From assembly GCA_965248915.1 (NCBI GenBank), contig OZ252216.1, forward strand, positions 1,550,001-1,614,000: a stretch of 64,000 nucleotides of DNA. Reading direction: 5' to 3'. The position numbers were made by a program, and so were the translations under genes. Each line of letters begins with the position of its first letter. The first letter of the stretch is position 1. The notes beneath the pieces were generated by a model. That model searched no databases and was not told the DNA's origin. It saw only the letters and a list, made by a program, of their open reading frames with translations. The stretch comes from CBDFLA01 sp965248915. Its GTDB lineage: Bacteria > Pseudomonadota > Alphaproteobacteria > M2410. Positions 54,263-63,310 of this stretch are shown here, piece by piece.

Positions 54263-54841
54263 ATGAAACTTCATTATGCCCCACAAACCCGCGCCGGCAC
54301 CGTCAAATGGATGCTCGAGGAACTCGCAGTCGACTATGAAATTGTCGACATCGACTACAAATCGAACGCTCATAAGACCGAAGACTATCTCAAGATCCAT
54401 CCCCTAGGTCTCCTGCCAGCCTTAGAAGACGACGGCCAAGTGATCTATGAGCGCGCGGCCATCCTTCACTATCTAGCCGACAAATATGAAGACCGAGGCC
54501 TGATCCCGGCTAAAGGCACACCGGAACGCGCCCTCTTCTATCAATGGATGACTTTTGCAGTTGCGACCTTCGAGCCTACGGCCATGACACTCTTTCGCGA
54601 AGGCCCAAACGGACCTCCCGACCGGGAGACATCACCCGAGCGCGAAGAATTCGACCGTGTCCTGACAGTTCTTGAGAACGGATTGAAAGGTCCCTACTTC
54701 TTAGGAGACCAATTCACCGCCGTTGATATTCAAATCGGTCACGGCCTCATGATGATGCAAAACGGCGGATTGCTCAATCGCCACCCAAGCTTTGACGATT
54801 ACCTCGAACGATTGAACGCGCGTCCGAAGTTGGTGTTGTGA
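54263..54841 (+). CDS. glutathione S-transferase
   Basis: 192 residues. The N-terminal thioredoxin-like domain has KLHYAPQTRAGTVKWMLEEL and PLGLLPALEDDGQVIYERAAILHYLADKY (cis-Pro and glutathione loop, ending in the ES/ERAAI motif), then an all-helical C-terminal domain with TAVDIQIGH. The substrate cannot be told. It stands divergent from the ArsR gene across the palindromes, and its stop overlaps the start of the next gene. Confidence 0.87.
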   Translation: MKLHYAPQTRAGTVKWMLEELAVDYEIVDIDYKSNAHKTEDYLKIHPLGLLPALEDDGQVIYERAAILHYLADKYEDRGLIPAKGTPERALFYQWMTFAVATFEPTAMTLFREGPNGPPDRETSPEREEFDRVLTVLENGLKGPYFLGDQFTAVDIQIGHGLMMMQNGGLLNRHPSFDDYLERLNARPKLVL

Positions 54842-55254
54842 GAAACCTCCTGGTACTCACATTGGCACTTGCAATCGTTGTTATGGTTGGCATCTTGATC
54901 TTGCCGTCATACAGCGAGAGTGATGACTCAGTCAGATCCGCTCATGACATCCCTGGCATCAATCCCGATGTGGCGGATTGTTTTGAGACTTTCGAATCGT
55001 TCCACGTCGGACAAACCCGCGCGGAGACAATGTCTCTCATCATCTCAATGCCGGACCAGATATTTCTTCAAGAACTGCCTCTAGTTGCTTCAGAGACAGA
55101 AGGTGTTGATGAAACGCCAGTCCTAGAGCTCGACGATTGGGTCGTCGCTTGCAAAGCGCAGGAAAACCTGGGGCTGTGGCTTCGCTTCTCCGGGGACAAA
55201 ATCGAGTATATTGCCATTACTGCTGCTACATCAGCTAAGTCTGATGCGAAATAG
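54838..55254 (+). CDS. small membrane-anchored hypothetical protein
   Basis: 138 residues from GTG 54838, which overlaps the GST stop (GTGA). One N-terminal hydrophobic helix (LLVLTLALAIVVMVGILIL) and a periplasmic domain with two cysteines (ADCFETFESF and VVACKAQENLG) spaced as for a disulfide, FHVGQTRAETMSLI in the middle. No family recognised. The tight coupling to GST supports expression. Confidence 0.6.
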   Translation: MRNLLVLTLALAIVVMVGILILPSYSESDDSVRSAHDIPGINPDVADCFETFESFHVGQTRAETMSLIISMPDQIFLQELPLVASETEGVDETPVLELDDWVVACKAQENLGLWLRFSGDKIEYIAITAATSAKSDAK

Positions 55255-55255
55255 C

Positions 55256-55717
55256 TCACGCCTTCTTCTCAAAGCCACCACTTGAGGTCTGCTGCCAGTA
55301 AGACACTTCCAGGTCTTGCTCCTTGGCCTTCTTCCATTCATCGCGGGCGGCTGACACCGCGTCTTGATCATTGCCATCGAAAACAAGAATGCAGCGCTCA
55401 AACCCTTGCGGATCTCCAAGCTCAGCCCGGTCAATAAGGAACAGCGCTTCCGCGCCATTACTGTTATCCATCGCATCTGTCAGAAGAATGGGCTGCCCTG
55501 CCTCATCACCTCCCCCAGCAACGCCGTGAGGCAAGAAGCCATCGTCACGGTAGGTCCACAAATGGGCATCAAGCGCTTGTAGACGCTCTGGCGACCCACA
55601 ACGAACCAATGCCCGCCACCCTCGCTCTCGGGTTTTTTCCAAGAGCGAGGGCAAGGCGCGTTCAAGCGACCAATGCTGGAGATGGTAAAACCAAATCTCT
55701 GGACCGCTCTTGCTCAT
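55256..55717 (-). CDS. holC: DNA polymerase III chi subunit
   Basis: 153 residues. It shows IWFYHLQHWSLERALPSLLEKTRERGWRALVRC, LDAHLWTYRDDGFLPHG, QPILLTDAMDNSNGAEALFLIDRAE and CILVFDGND, the fold and order of HolC. Chi links the clamp loader to single-strand binding protein. It follows pepA on the same strand by 17 bp, the common pepA-holC pair. Confidence 0.93.
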   Translation of the reverse strand: MSKSGPEIWFYHLQHWSLERALPSLLEKTRERGWRALVRCGSPERLQALDAHLWTYRDDGFLPHGVAGGGDEAGQPILLTDAMDNSNGAEALFLIDRAELGDPQGFERCILVFDGNDQDAVSAARDEWKKAKEQDLEVSYWQQTSSGGFEKKA

Positions 55718-55734
55718 CGCTTAACAACCACTCA

Positions 55735-57222
55735 TCATTTCTCGACAAAATCGGCGACCCAACGGTCGAGCAGACGAACGCCCCACCCGGTACCCCAACT
55801 CTTACACGTTGGAGAATTGGGGGCACCAAAAGCTGTCCCAGCTATGTCCAAGTGACACCACGGAACTTTGTTGGTGTGACGTTGCAGAAACTGTGCTGCT
55901 GTGATGGATCCAGCCCCACGACCGGTGGAATTGCGCATGTCGGCGAATTTGGAATCAACTTGCTTGTCAAAAATGTCGTCCAACGGAAGACGCCAAGCAA
56001 TTTCACCAGATGACTTACTGGCTTGTTTAAGTTGTGCGGCCAGATCATCATCATTGGTGAACATGCCCGCATGTTCAAAACCAAGAGCGACAACAATCGC
56101 ACCTGTGAGAGTTGCCAAATCGATCATGTATTTAGGTTTGTAGTTCTTTTGCGTGTACCAAAGTGCATCGGCCAAAACCAAGCGGCCTTCCGCATCAGTA
56201 TTGATGATTTCAATGGTCTGCCCGGACATGGACGTAACGATATCGCCAGGCCTTTGCGCATCGGCATCTGGCATGTTCTCGACCAAGCCAACGACACCAA
56301 CGACGTTCGCTTTGACCTTGCGTTTCACCAAGGCATGCATGAGACCGGTGACGGTGGCCGCCCCGCCCATATCACCTTTCATGTCCTCCATCCCGTTGCC
56401 GGGCTTGATGGAAATCCCGCCGGAGTCAAACGTCAGACCTTTGCCGACAAAGGCGACCGGTTTCTCGCCCTTCTTGCCACCATTCCATTCCATGATCGCA
56501 ATATAAGGATCATGCCCACTGCCTTGTGCCACTCCCAACAGCGCGCCCATCTTCAGATCGCTCATTTGTTTCTTATTGAGAACCTTCACTTTGGCCCCAA
56601 GCTGGGTGAGCTTGCGGCAACGACTCGCGAAGTCTTTTGGAAACAAAACATTCGGCGGTTCGTTGACCAAATCGCGCGCCAAACACACACCTTCCGCTAC
56701 CGGGGCCAAGAGGCGATGTGCCTTCCGAGCGGCGGTCAGATCTTCCGTCATCATCTTGATTGATTTCAATTTGGTCTTTTGATCCGGCTTTTGTTTGGTC
56801 AGATACTTGTCAAATCGGTAGGCACCAAGTACGGCCCCATAGGCCAAGTTCGCGGCCGCGTCGGCTTCACTGATTTTGGCCGCCTTTGGCAACTCGACGA
56901 CAAAGCTCAAATTCGCAGCCTTCGTTAAACATGCATTAGCGACCGTGCCGCCGGCCGTGTGTAAACTAAGGTCAGTAATCTCTTTCGCTTTGCCAACGCC
57001 GATCAAATAGATCCGGTCGATTCCAAAGGACGATGGTGGATGCAAATGTTGGAGTTGGTTCTTGGCCCCTTTAAATTCGGCAACCCGCATGGCCTTTGAG
57101 ATCTCGCCACCAGACTTTTTGTCAAGGGCTTTGCCGAAAGCCCCGAGCCCCACGCCCTCAACGACGGTGAGGGCCAGAGACCCTGACTTTGGTTGTGTTT
57201 TCGCTGAAAAGGTAATGTTCAT
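55735..57222 (-). CDS. pepA: leucyl aminopeptidase
   Basis: 495 residues from ATG 57222; a TTG at 57231 is too close to the AAGGAG ribosome site. M17 family, cytoplasmic hexamer with two metals. It shows FVGKGLTFDSGGISIKPG, MEDMKGDMGGAATVTG, the signature NTDAEGRLVLADALWY, and LTGAIVVALG. All ligands are present. In some bacteria PepA also binds DNA; nothing here tests that. Confidence 0.95.
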   Translation of the reverse strand: MNITFSAKTQPKSGSLALTVVEGVGLGAFGKALDKKSGGEISKAMRVAEFKGAKNQLQHLHPPSSFGIDRIYLIGVGKAKEITDLSLHTAGGTVANACLTKAANLSFVVELPKAAKISEADAAANLAYGAVLGAYRFDKYLTKQKPDQKTKLKSIKMMTEDLTAARKAHRLLAPVAEGVCLARDLVNEPPNVLFPKDFASRCRKLTQLGAKVKVLNKKQMSDLKMGALLGVAQGSGHDPYIAIMEWNGGKKGEKPVAFVGKGLTFDSGGISIKPGNGMEDMKGDMGGAATVTGLMHALVKRKVKANVVGVVGLVENMPDADAQRPGDIVTSMSGQTIEIINTDAEGRLVLADALWYTQKNYKPKYMIDLATLTGAIVVALGFEHAGMFTNDDDLAAQLKQASKSSGEIAWRLPLDDIFDKQVDSKFADMRNSTGRGAGSITAAQFLQRHTNKVPWCHLDIAGTAFGAPNSPTCKSWGTGWGVRLLDRWVADFVEK

Positions 57223-57373
57223 GAATATCAAACTCCTTCAAGAAGGCTCGCCCTTGTGGCTGGTCTTGCCAGGGTGGAGCGTCTGGGCTATTCCGTGTGA
57301 AGCATCGCGGAAGAACGCCGCAGCTATTTGAGCTATCTATAGGGCGGGCAAGCAAAAAGGACAAGGATCGGAT

Positions 57374-58516
57374 ATGAGCCGTTTGGCCCGATATATCTTT
57401 TCGCAATGTGCGGGCCCCCTCGTCTTTTTCACTCTCATTTTGAGCGGTGTTGTGTGGCTGTCTCAGTCGCTTCAAATGCTCGACCTTGTCGTGAACCGAG
57501 GGCAATCTGCCGGTACGTTTGCATATCTCAGCATCTTGATATTCCCGAGCCTTCTGAGTGACGTCCTGCCCATCGCGCTTTTTAGCGCAACGTTCTATGC
57601 TTTACATCATCTCTACAATGACAGTGAACTTGTTGTGATGTGGTCAGCTGGCTTCAGCCGATGGGGCCTGATGATGCCCATCGCCATGCTGGCTTTGTTG
57701 GTCATGATCTTTAACCTGTTTCTCAACTTGTATTTGATGCCGGCGGGCTACCGCGCCATGAAAGACAAGATCTATGAAATAAGAAGCGACCTTGCGACCC
57801 AGCTGATCAAAGAAGGCACGTTTACAAACCCTTCAAGAGGTCTGACCGTTTACATTAGAGAGGCCACGGGCACCGGTGAACTCAAGGGTATTTTGGTTCA
57901 TGATAACCGCAACCTTGAAAAGCCAACCACCTATCTCGCCGAGAGCGGCATGCTGGTGCGCAAGGATAGTAGTCCTGAGCTCATCATGAAGGCTGGAAAT
58001 ATTCAAACCATAACCGACCCGGAGCGCCCTCCCTCATTCACATCTTTTGAAGAGTACTCATTGGACTTATCACCCTTCGTCACCAACCAAGTCGGAGCGC
58101 GGCGGGAATTTCGAGAACGATACTTGTCCGAACTCTTCAACCCCAATCTTGAAGATCGTTGGGACCAAGCCAATGTCGCGCGCTTAAAGTCGGAAGGCCA
58201 CAACCGACTGGCGGCCCCTCTGTACAACATCGCATTTGCGCTTATTGCTTTGCTCGCCGTGACCGGGGGGCACTTCAATCGCCGAGGAAATGGCTGGCGC
58301 ATCGTGCCTGCCGGGTTTGCCGTGGTCATTATACGACTGGGAGGTTTCGCCGGACAAAACGCGTCGAGCTCCTCAATCGGTCTTACGTTCCTCCAGTACG
58401 TTCTTCCGATTGGCACGGCGATCATTTGCATGATCTTGATTTCTGATTGGCGCCGCCACGCAGACAGATGGGGAATACCAATCCCACGCCTCAAGCGCCC
58501 CGTGACGTCAGGATAA
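57374..58516 (+). CDS. lptF: LPS export permease LptF
   Basis: 380 residues; half of the inner-membrane LptB2FG pump that extracts lipopolysaccharide. Three membrane helices, a periplasmic beta-jellyroll (about 120-275), three more helices. Start SRLARYIFSQCAGPLVFFTLILSGVVWLSQSLQMLDLVV is typical. It is divergent from pepA and heads the run lptF-lptG-lptD-surA-pdxA; lptG follows after 4 nt. Confidence 0.94.
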   Translation: MSRLARYIFSQCAGPLVFFTLILSGVVWLSQSLQMLDLVVNRGQSAGTFAYLSILIFPSLLSDVLPIALFSATFYALHHLYNDSELVVMWSAGFSRWGLMMPIAMLALLVMIFNLFLNLYLMPAGYRAMKDKIYEIRSDLATQLIKEGTFTNPSRGLTVYIREATGTGELKGILVHDNRNLEKPTTYLAESGMLVRKDSSPELIMKAGNIQTITDPERPPSFTSFEEYSLDLSPFVTNQVGARREFRERYLSELFNPNLEDRWDQANVARLKSEGHNRLAAPLYNIAFALIALLAVTGGHFNRRGNGWRIVPAGFAVVIIRLGGFAGQNASSSSIGLTFLQYVLPIGTAIICMILISDWRRHADRWGIPIPRLKRPVTSG

Positions 58517-58520
58517 TCTC

Positions 58521-59615
58521 ATGCGCTTTTCCTTCACCATGTCACGATATCTCGGACGGCAATTCTTGATCGGTATCTCTATTGTTCTTTTTGCCGTGAC
58601 ACTTTTGGTTTTCGTCATCGATCTGGTCGAGGCTCTGCGAAAATTTGGCGGGAGAGACGGTGTGAACTTCGCTGTTCTTGTCACCATGACTTTCCTCAAG
58701 ATTCCGGGGCTCATTGAAAAGATCATTCCATTCACGGTCCTGTTCGGCGGCATGTGGACCTTCACACGCCTAACAAGGAGCCACGAGCTTGTCGTTGCGC
58801 GCGCCTCGGGCGTTTCCGTTTGGCAATTCCTCGCCCCCGCCATGACAATCGGCTTGTTGATTGGCACATTCATGGTCGCTGTCTTCAATCCCCTCTCCGC
58901 TTCTATGAACGCTAAATACGAACAGATGGAAAATCGTTACCTTCATGGCAGTGACAGTCAGATTGCGGTTCTCAGAAATGGTATTTGGTTGCGGCAAGGA
59001 ACTCTCAGTCATCAAAGCGTGGTCCACGCCCTGAAAGTTCATGACCAAGGCCTTCGACTCGAAGACGTAACGATCCTCCTCTATCGAGGCATCGACCATT
59101 TTGAGGGCCGAATCGATGCAACCGAAGCATCACTGAAGGCCGGCCATTGGCTCTTAAGCGACGCCTGGGTCACTTTTCCAAATCAAATTCCTGAGCACAG
59201 AGACACCTACGAAGTCTCAACAGACATGACCCTCCGAGATATTGAGGACAGTTTTGCTTCGCCAGCGACCATGTCGGTTTGGGCTCTACCGCGCTTTATC
59301 GAAATGGCTGAAACCGCCGGGTTTTCAGCCGTTCAACATCGACTTCACTGGCATTCAATTCTGTCGGTCCCGCTGCTTCTGTGCGCCATGATTCTGATCG
59401 CCGCCACTTTTTCACTCCGCATGGCCAGACTTGGAGGGGTGACACAACTCATCTTTGCTGGGGTTCTTTTTGGATTCGGGCTGTTTTTTCTTTCAGAATG
59501 GGCTAATGCCCTCGGACTATCGGGTAGTCTACCTGTTGCGCTGGCAGCATGGGCTCCCAGTGGCATCGCCGCCCTTATCGGGACGGCGACATTGTTTCAT
59601 TTGGAGGACGGCTGA
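58521..59615 (+). CDS. lptG: LPS export permease LptG
   Basis: 364 residues with the same architecture as LptF (three helices, periplasmic domain, three helices). It shows MSRYLGRQFLIGISIVLFAVTLLVFVIDLVEALRKFGG and the gating-helix region ELVVARASGVSVWQFLAPA. It partners LptF to pass LPS to the periplasmic bridge. lptD follows after 5 nt. Confidence 0.94.
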   Translation: MRFSFTMSRYLGRQFLIGISIVLFAVTLLVFVIDLVEALRKFGGRDGVNFAVLVTMTFLKIPGLIEKIIPFTVLFGGMWTFTRLTRSHELVVARASGVSVWQFLAPAMTIGLLIGTFMVAVFNPLSASMNAKYEQMENRYLHGSDSQIAVLRNGIWLRQGTLSHQSVVHALKVHDQGLRLEDVTILLYRGIDHFEGRIDATEASLKAGHWLLSDAWVTFPNQIPEHRDTYEVSTDMTLRDIEDSFASPATMSVWALPRFIEMAETAGFSAVQHRLHWHSILSVPLLLCAMILIAATFSLRMARLGGVTQLIFAGVLFGFGLFFLSEWANALGLSGSLPVALAAWAPSGIAALIGTATLFHLEDG

Positions 59616-59620
59616 GTCAC

Positions 59621-61834
59621 ATGCGTCTGGTCCGAAAGCGTACATGGTCCGATCTCGGCCTGGCCAGCTTGCTGTGCTTGACGCTCGGACTCACGGCCAG
59701 TCACCCGGCTCTTGCACAATCAGATGATAACTCCAATTCCAACCAAACGGTTGAGGACGAAGCAAACCCACTCGACAACGGCGCTATTCTTCTGCAAGCC
59801 GACGAAGCGGTGTTCGATCCAGAAACCGGCCAATACATCGCCCAAGGAAATGTAGAGGCGACCTACGGTAGCCGAACGCTCCTTGCCGAACGCGTCGCCT
59901 ATGACCAATCCACCGGCCAAGTCATCGCCTCTGGCGGCGTGACTATCATTGAAGAAACCGGGGTCACCCTTTCCGCATCTCGTGTTGAATTGGACGGGGC
60001 TCTCAAAGACGGTTTTGTGGAAAGCCTAGGTCTCTTGCTGGCGGAAAACACCCGGCTGGCCGCATTGAGCGCTGAACGCCGTGGGGACGTCACACATCTT
60101 AATCGGGCTGTCTACAGCCCGTGCGAAGTATGCAAGGAGGAAGGCAAACGCGAACCCCTTTGGCAGATCAAGGCCATGCGCGTTACCCACGACAAGGGCC
60201 AACAAATCATTTCCTACCGCCATGCGGTCTTGGAGGTGCGCGGCGTTCCAATCTTCTATACACCTTACTTCTCACATGCAGACCCAACGGTTCCACGAAA
60301 GTCTGGATTTCTTGTTCCAGAAGCAGGCAACTCATCAGACCTGGGAAATTTCGTTGAGATTCCCTACCACTGGGTTCTTGCGCCAAACTATGACGTGACC
60401 CTATCGCCTCTTTATCTCAGTGAAGAGCAACCCGTCATGAAAGCCGAGTTTCGCATGCGAACGAAACGCGGCATTTTCAAGTTTGACGGCAGCATCACCA
60501 ACCCAGACGAACGCGATGAAACCGGCACGCTCACTGGTGGTCGTGAAATTAGGAACCACCTATTTGGGGATGGCCGTTTTGATCTCAACAAGTTTTGGAG
60601 GTGGGGATTTGACGCTGCGCTCACGAGTGATGGCACCTATCTCAAGAGATACAACATTTCTGAAGAGGACGAACTAACGAACCGGTTATTCCTAACTGGT
60701 ACAGATGGCCGCAGCCATATGACAGTTGAAAGTTTCTACTTTGTTGGTCTACGCCAGACCGATGCCCAAGGTCTCACACCTCTCATTTTGCCTAACGCCA
60801 ACGCCACATACTATTTCGATGATCCTGTATTCGGCGGAACCATGTCGATCGCCAGCAATGCTCTCGCCCTCCTTCGAAATGATGGAACAGATGTTCAACG
60901 GGTGTCTATCACGCCCACATGGGATCGTCGCATCAAGACGCCAGGTGGACATTTGTTAGATCTCAAAGGGACCTTGAGAACCGATTTCTACCACGTCAAT
61001 GATCTACGCCTCTCTGAAACGGCGATGTCTGCAAAAGATGAAGACTTCACAGCTCGCTTTTTGCCAACCGTTTCTGCCACATGGCATTACCCGCTGGCGC
61101 GCAACGGTTGGGGCGGACTTCAAATCATCGAGCCAATTGCGCAAATCGCCTTGAGCCCAATTGGCGGCAATCCGGAAGAAGTTCCTAATGAGGACAGTCT
61201 GAGTTTCGAATTCGATGAAACAAACCTCTTCAGCCCCAATCGGTTTCCTGGTCTCGACCGCTTCGAAGACGGTGTGAGATTCAATATTGGCGTCCGAGCA
61301 GCGTTGGTGGACTTTGGAGCAGGCGAAAACAGCCTGATGTTCGGCCAAAGCTTCCGGGCGCGAGAGAGTGACATATTTGATCCGGCCAGCGGACTGGGTG
61401 AAAACGCCTCCGACTATGTCGGTAGGATCGCATTCTCTCCCAACTCCTTCCTACGTCTCACCCATAGGTTCCGGCTCGACAAGGATAACTTTGAGTTTCA
61501 ACGAAATGAAGTCGATCTGGATCTCGGCAATGACGACTACAGTCTAAACCTCGGGTATCTCCGCTTGGCCGAACAATTGACGGAGTTGGATCTCGGAGAG
61601 AGAGAAGAATTCGATTTCGAAACGGACCTAAAAATCAGAGGAAATTGGTCATTTCATGCCTCTGGTCGGCGGAATTTGGTCGAAAATGAGATGGTGAGGG
61701 CCCAGGCAGCCTTCGTCTATGAAGACGAATGTACGGCCTTTGAAATCGCAGTTCGGCGCCGATTTACCCGAGATCGGGACATTGAACCTGCCACCTCCAT
61801 CTTTTTCAGGGTGAGGCTAAAATCACTGGGTTAG
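59621..61834 (+). CDS. lptD: outer-membrane LPS assembly protein LptD
   Basis: 737 residues from ATG 59621 (the frame opens earlier inside lptG). Signal peptide ends at ALAQSDD. The N-terminal beta-jellyroll (55-170, DEAVFDPETGQYIAQGNVEATYG) receives LPS; the rest is a 26-strand barrel ending in FFRVRLKSLG. Cysteines of the mature protein are C168, C171 and C704 only, so the disulfide pattern differs from the four-cysteine E. coli protein. The partner LptE is not in the window. Confidence 0.93.
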   Translation: MRLVRKRTWSDLGLASLLCLTLGLTASHPALAQSDDNSNSNQTVEDEANPLDNGAILLQADEAVFDPETGQYIAQGNVEATYGSRTLLAERVAYDQSTGQVIASGGVTIIEETGVTLSASRVELDGALKDGFVESLGLLLAENTRLAALSAERRGDVTHLNRAVYSPCEVCKEEGKREPLWQIKAMRVTHDKGQQIISYRHAVLEVRGVPIFYTPYFSHADPTVPRKSGFLVPEAGNSSDLGNFVEIPYHWVLAPNYDVTLSPLYLSEEQPVMKAEFRMRTKRGIFKFDGSITNPDERDETGTLTGGREIRNHLFGDGRFDLNKFWRWGFDAALTSDGTYLKRYNISEEDELTNRLFLTGTDGRSHMTVESFYFVGLRQTDAQGLTPLILPNANATYYFDDPVFGGTMSIASNALALLRNDGTDVQRVSITPTWDRRIKTPGGHLLDLKGTLRTDFYHVNDLRLSETAMSAKDEDFTARFLPTVSATWHYPLARNGWGGLQIIEPIAQIALSPIGGNPEEVPNEDSLSFEFDETNLFSPNRFPGLDRFEDGVRFNIGVRAALVDFGAGENSLMFGQSFRARESDIFDPASGLGENASDYVGRIAFSPNSFLRLTHRFRLDKDNFEFQRNEVDLDLGNDDYSLNLGYLRLAEQLTELDLGEREEFDFETDLKIRGNWSFHASGRRNLVENEMVRAQAAFVYEDECTAFEIAVRRRFTRDRDIEPATSIFFRVRLKSLG

Positions 61835-61939
61835 ATCTTTGAGGACAAACATTGAACTAACCAAGAATATTTGTATTCTTGGCCCCTGCGAAAACTCGGG
61901 GTAAGAGGGTGAGTTCGGGCAAAGTATGTGGAGTATGAT

Positions 61940-63310
61940 ATGCGCTCGGAGTCCAACATAAGCCGTTCAAATTCAAGGAAACACAAGACATTGACCTTAG
62001 TAAATCGAAGCCATTCCATTTTGGCTGTGATATTGGCGTTCGGCCTATTGATCCCATTTTCGGTTTCGGCCAAGGCTCAGGAAGCTGAACTGTCTGCCGC
62101 TGCTGCCCTGCCAGCCCAAGACAAGCAAACCATCGCCGCTGTGGTCAACGACCAGCCAATATCCAATTATGATGTTGAGCAGCGCGTATCCCTTGTGGTC
62201 ACATCCGCCGGCATCCAAGCCACGACCCCACAAGAAGTGGCACGTCTGCGAGCGCAAGTGATGCGCAATTTAGTCGAAGAATCCCTAAAACTCCAAGAAG
62301 CTGATCGCTTAGAACTTGAAATATCCTCAGGTCAGGTTGATGCCGCTATCGAAGATATGGTTGGGCAGAACAACATGACGGTGGAGCAGATTACGGAACT
62401 GCTGCAGAGCAGCGGCACCAATATTTTCACACTGCGCCGCCAGGTACTTTCCGATCTTGCATGGGACGCCATCATTCGTGGACTGTTCCGGTCGCGGGCA
62501 TCTGTAACAGAGGAAGAAGTCGAGGCGGTGTACAATCGAACGATCCAAAGTACAGACAAGCCCGAATACTTGGTCTCGGAAATCTACTTGCGCATTGACT
62601 CTCCAGAGCAGACCGAGCAAGTCGCAGGAACCGCTCAAGGAATTCTTGAGCAGCTCCGATCCGGCGCGTCCTTTCCCGCACTGGCTCAGCAGTTCTCGCA
62701 AGCTTCGTCGGCTGCCAAAGGCGGCGACATGGGGTGGATCCAAGACGGGCAGCTCCCTCAGGAACTCAACGACACCTTAGCATCAATGGCTCCAGGCCAG
62801 ATTTCACCCCCTATTAGAACGGTTACTGCATTCCGAATCCTTGCCTTGAGAGAAAGCCGAATTGTCGGTGGTCCCGACCCTAAACAAGCACAATTGTTAC
62901 TGCGTCAAATCTTCGTTCCCTTGACAAATGCGCGCAATCAGAACGAAGTGAATTCGGCAGGCCAATTCATCATGAAGGCAGCCACCTCAATCACCTCTTG
63001 CGAAAACGTTGGCAGTTTCAAACGACAAGTAGCCACTGCCAACATTTCTGAACCCTCTCCCATTGTTGTCGGGCAACTCCCAACATCTTATCAGCGCGCC
63101 GTTATTTCGCTGCAGCCCGGTCAAGTTTCTAGACCCATCCTGACCAAAGAAGGATTTCATCTAATGGTGATCTGCGAGCGCCAAGATGAAATTGTCAACG
63201 CTCCTGACAAAGCGGCGATTAGAGCGCGTTTGCTTAATCAGGAAATCAATATGATGGCGCGGCGGTATCTGCGGGACTTGAGAAATGACGCAATTGTGGA
63301 CATGAGATGA
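61940..63310 (+). CDS. surA: SurA-like periplasmic chaperone/peptidyl-prolyl isomerase
   Basis: 456 residues from ATG 61940 (GGAG 7 nt upstream); GTG 61928 is an alternative. Signal peptide ends near AKAQEA. SurA_N domain (about 65-185, TIAAVVNDQPISNYDVEQRVSLVV) and one or two parvulin domains (EYLVSEIYLRIDSPEQ, AKGGDMGWIQDGQLPQELNDTLASM, then QLLLRQIFVPL onward). It escorts barrel proteins such as LptD to the outer membrane, and the gene lies directly after lptD. Confidence 0.92.
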   Translation: MRSESNISRSNSRKHKTLTLVNRSHSILAVILAFGLLIPFSVSAKAQEAELSAAAALPAQDKQTIAAVVNDQPISNYDVEQRVSLVVTSAGIQATTPQEVARLRAQVMRNLVEESLKLQEADRLELEISSGQVDAAIEDMVGQNNMTVEQITELLQSSGTNIFTLRRQVLSDLAWDAIIRGLFRSRASVTEEEVEAVYNRTIQSTDKPEYLVSEIYLRIDSPEQTEQVAGTAQGILEQLRSGASFPALAQQFSQASSAAKGGDMGWIQDGQLPQELNDTLASMAPGQISPPIRTVTAFRILALRESRIVGGPDPKQAQLLLRQIFVPLTNARNQNEVNSAGQFIMKAATSITSCENVGSFKRQVATANISEPSPIVVGQLPTSYQRAVISLQPGQVSRPILTKEGFHLMVICERQDEIVNAPDKAAIRARLLNQEINMMARRYLRDLRNDAIVDMR

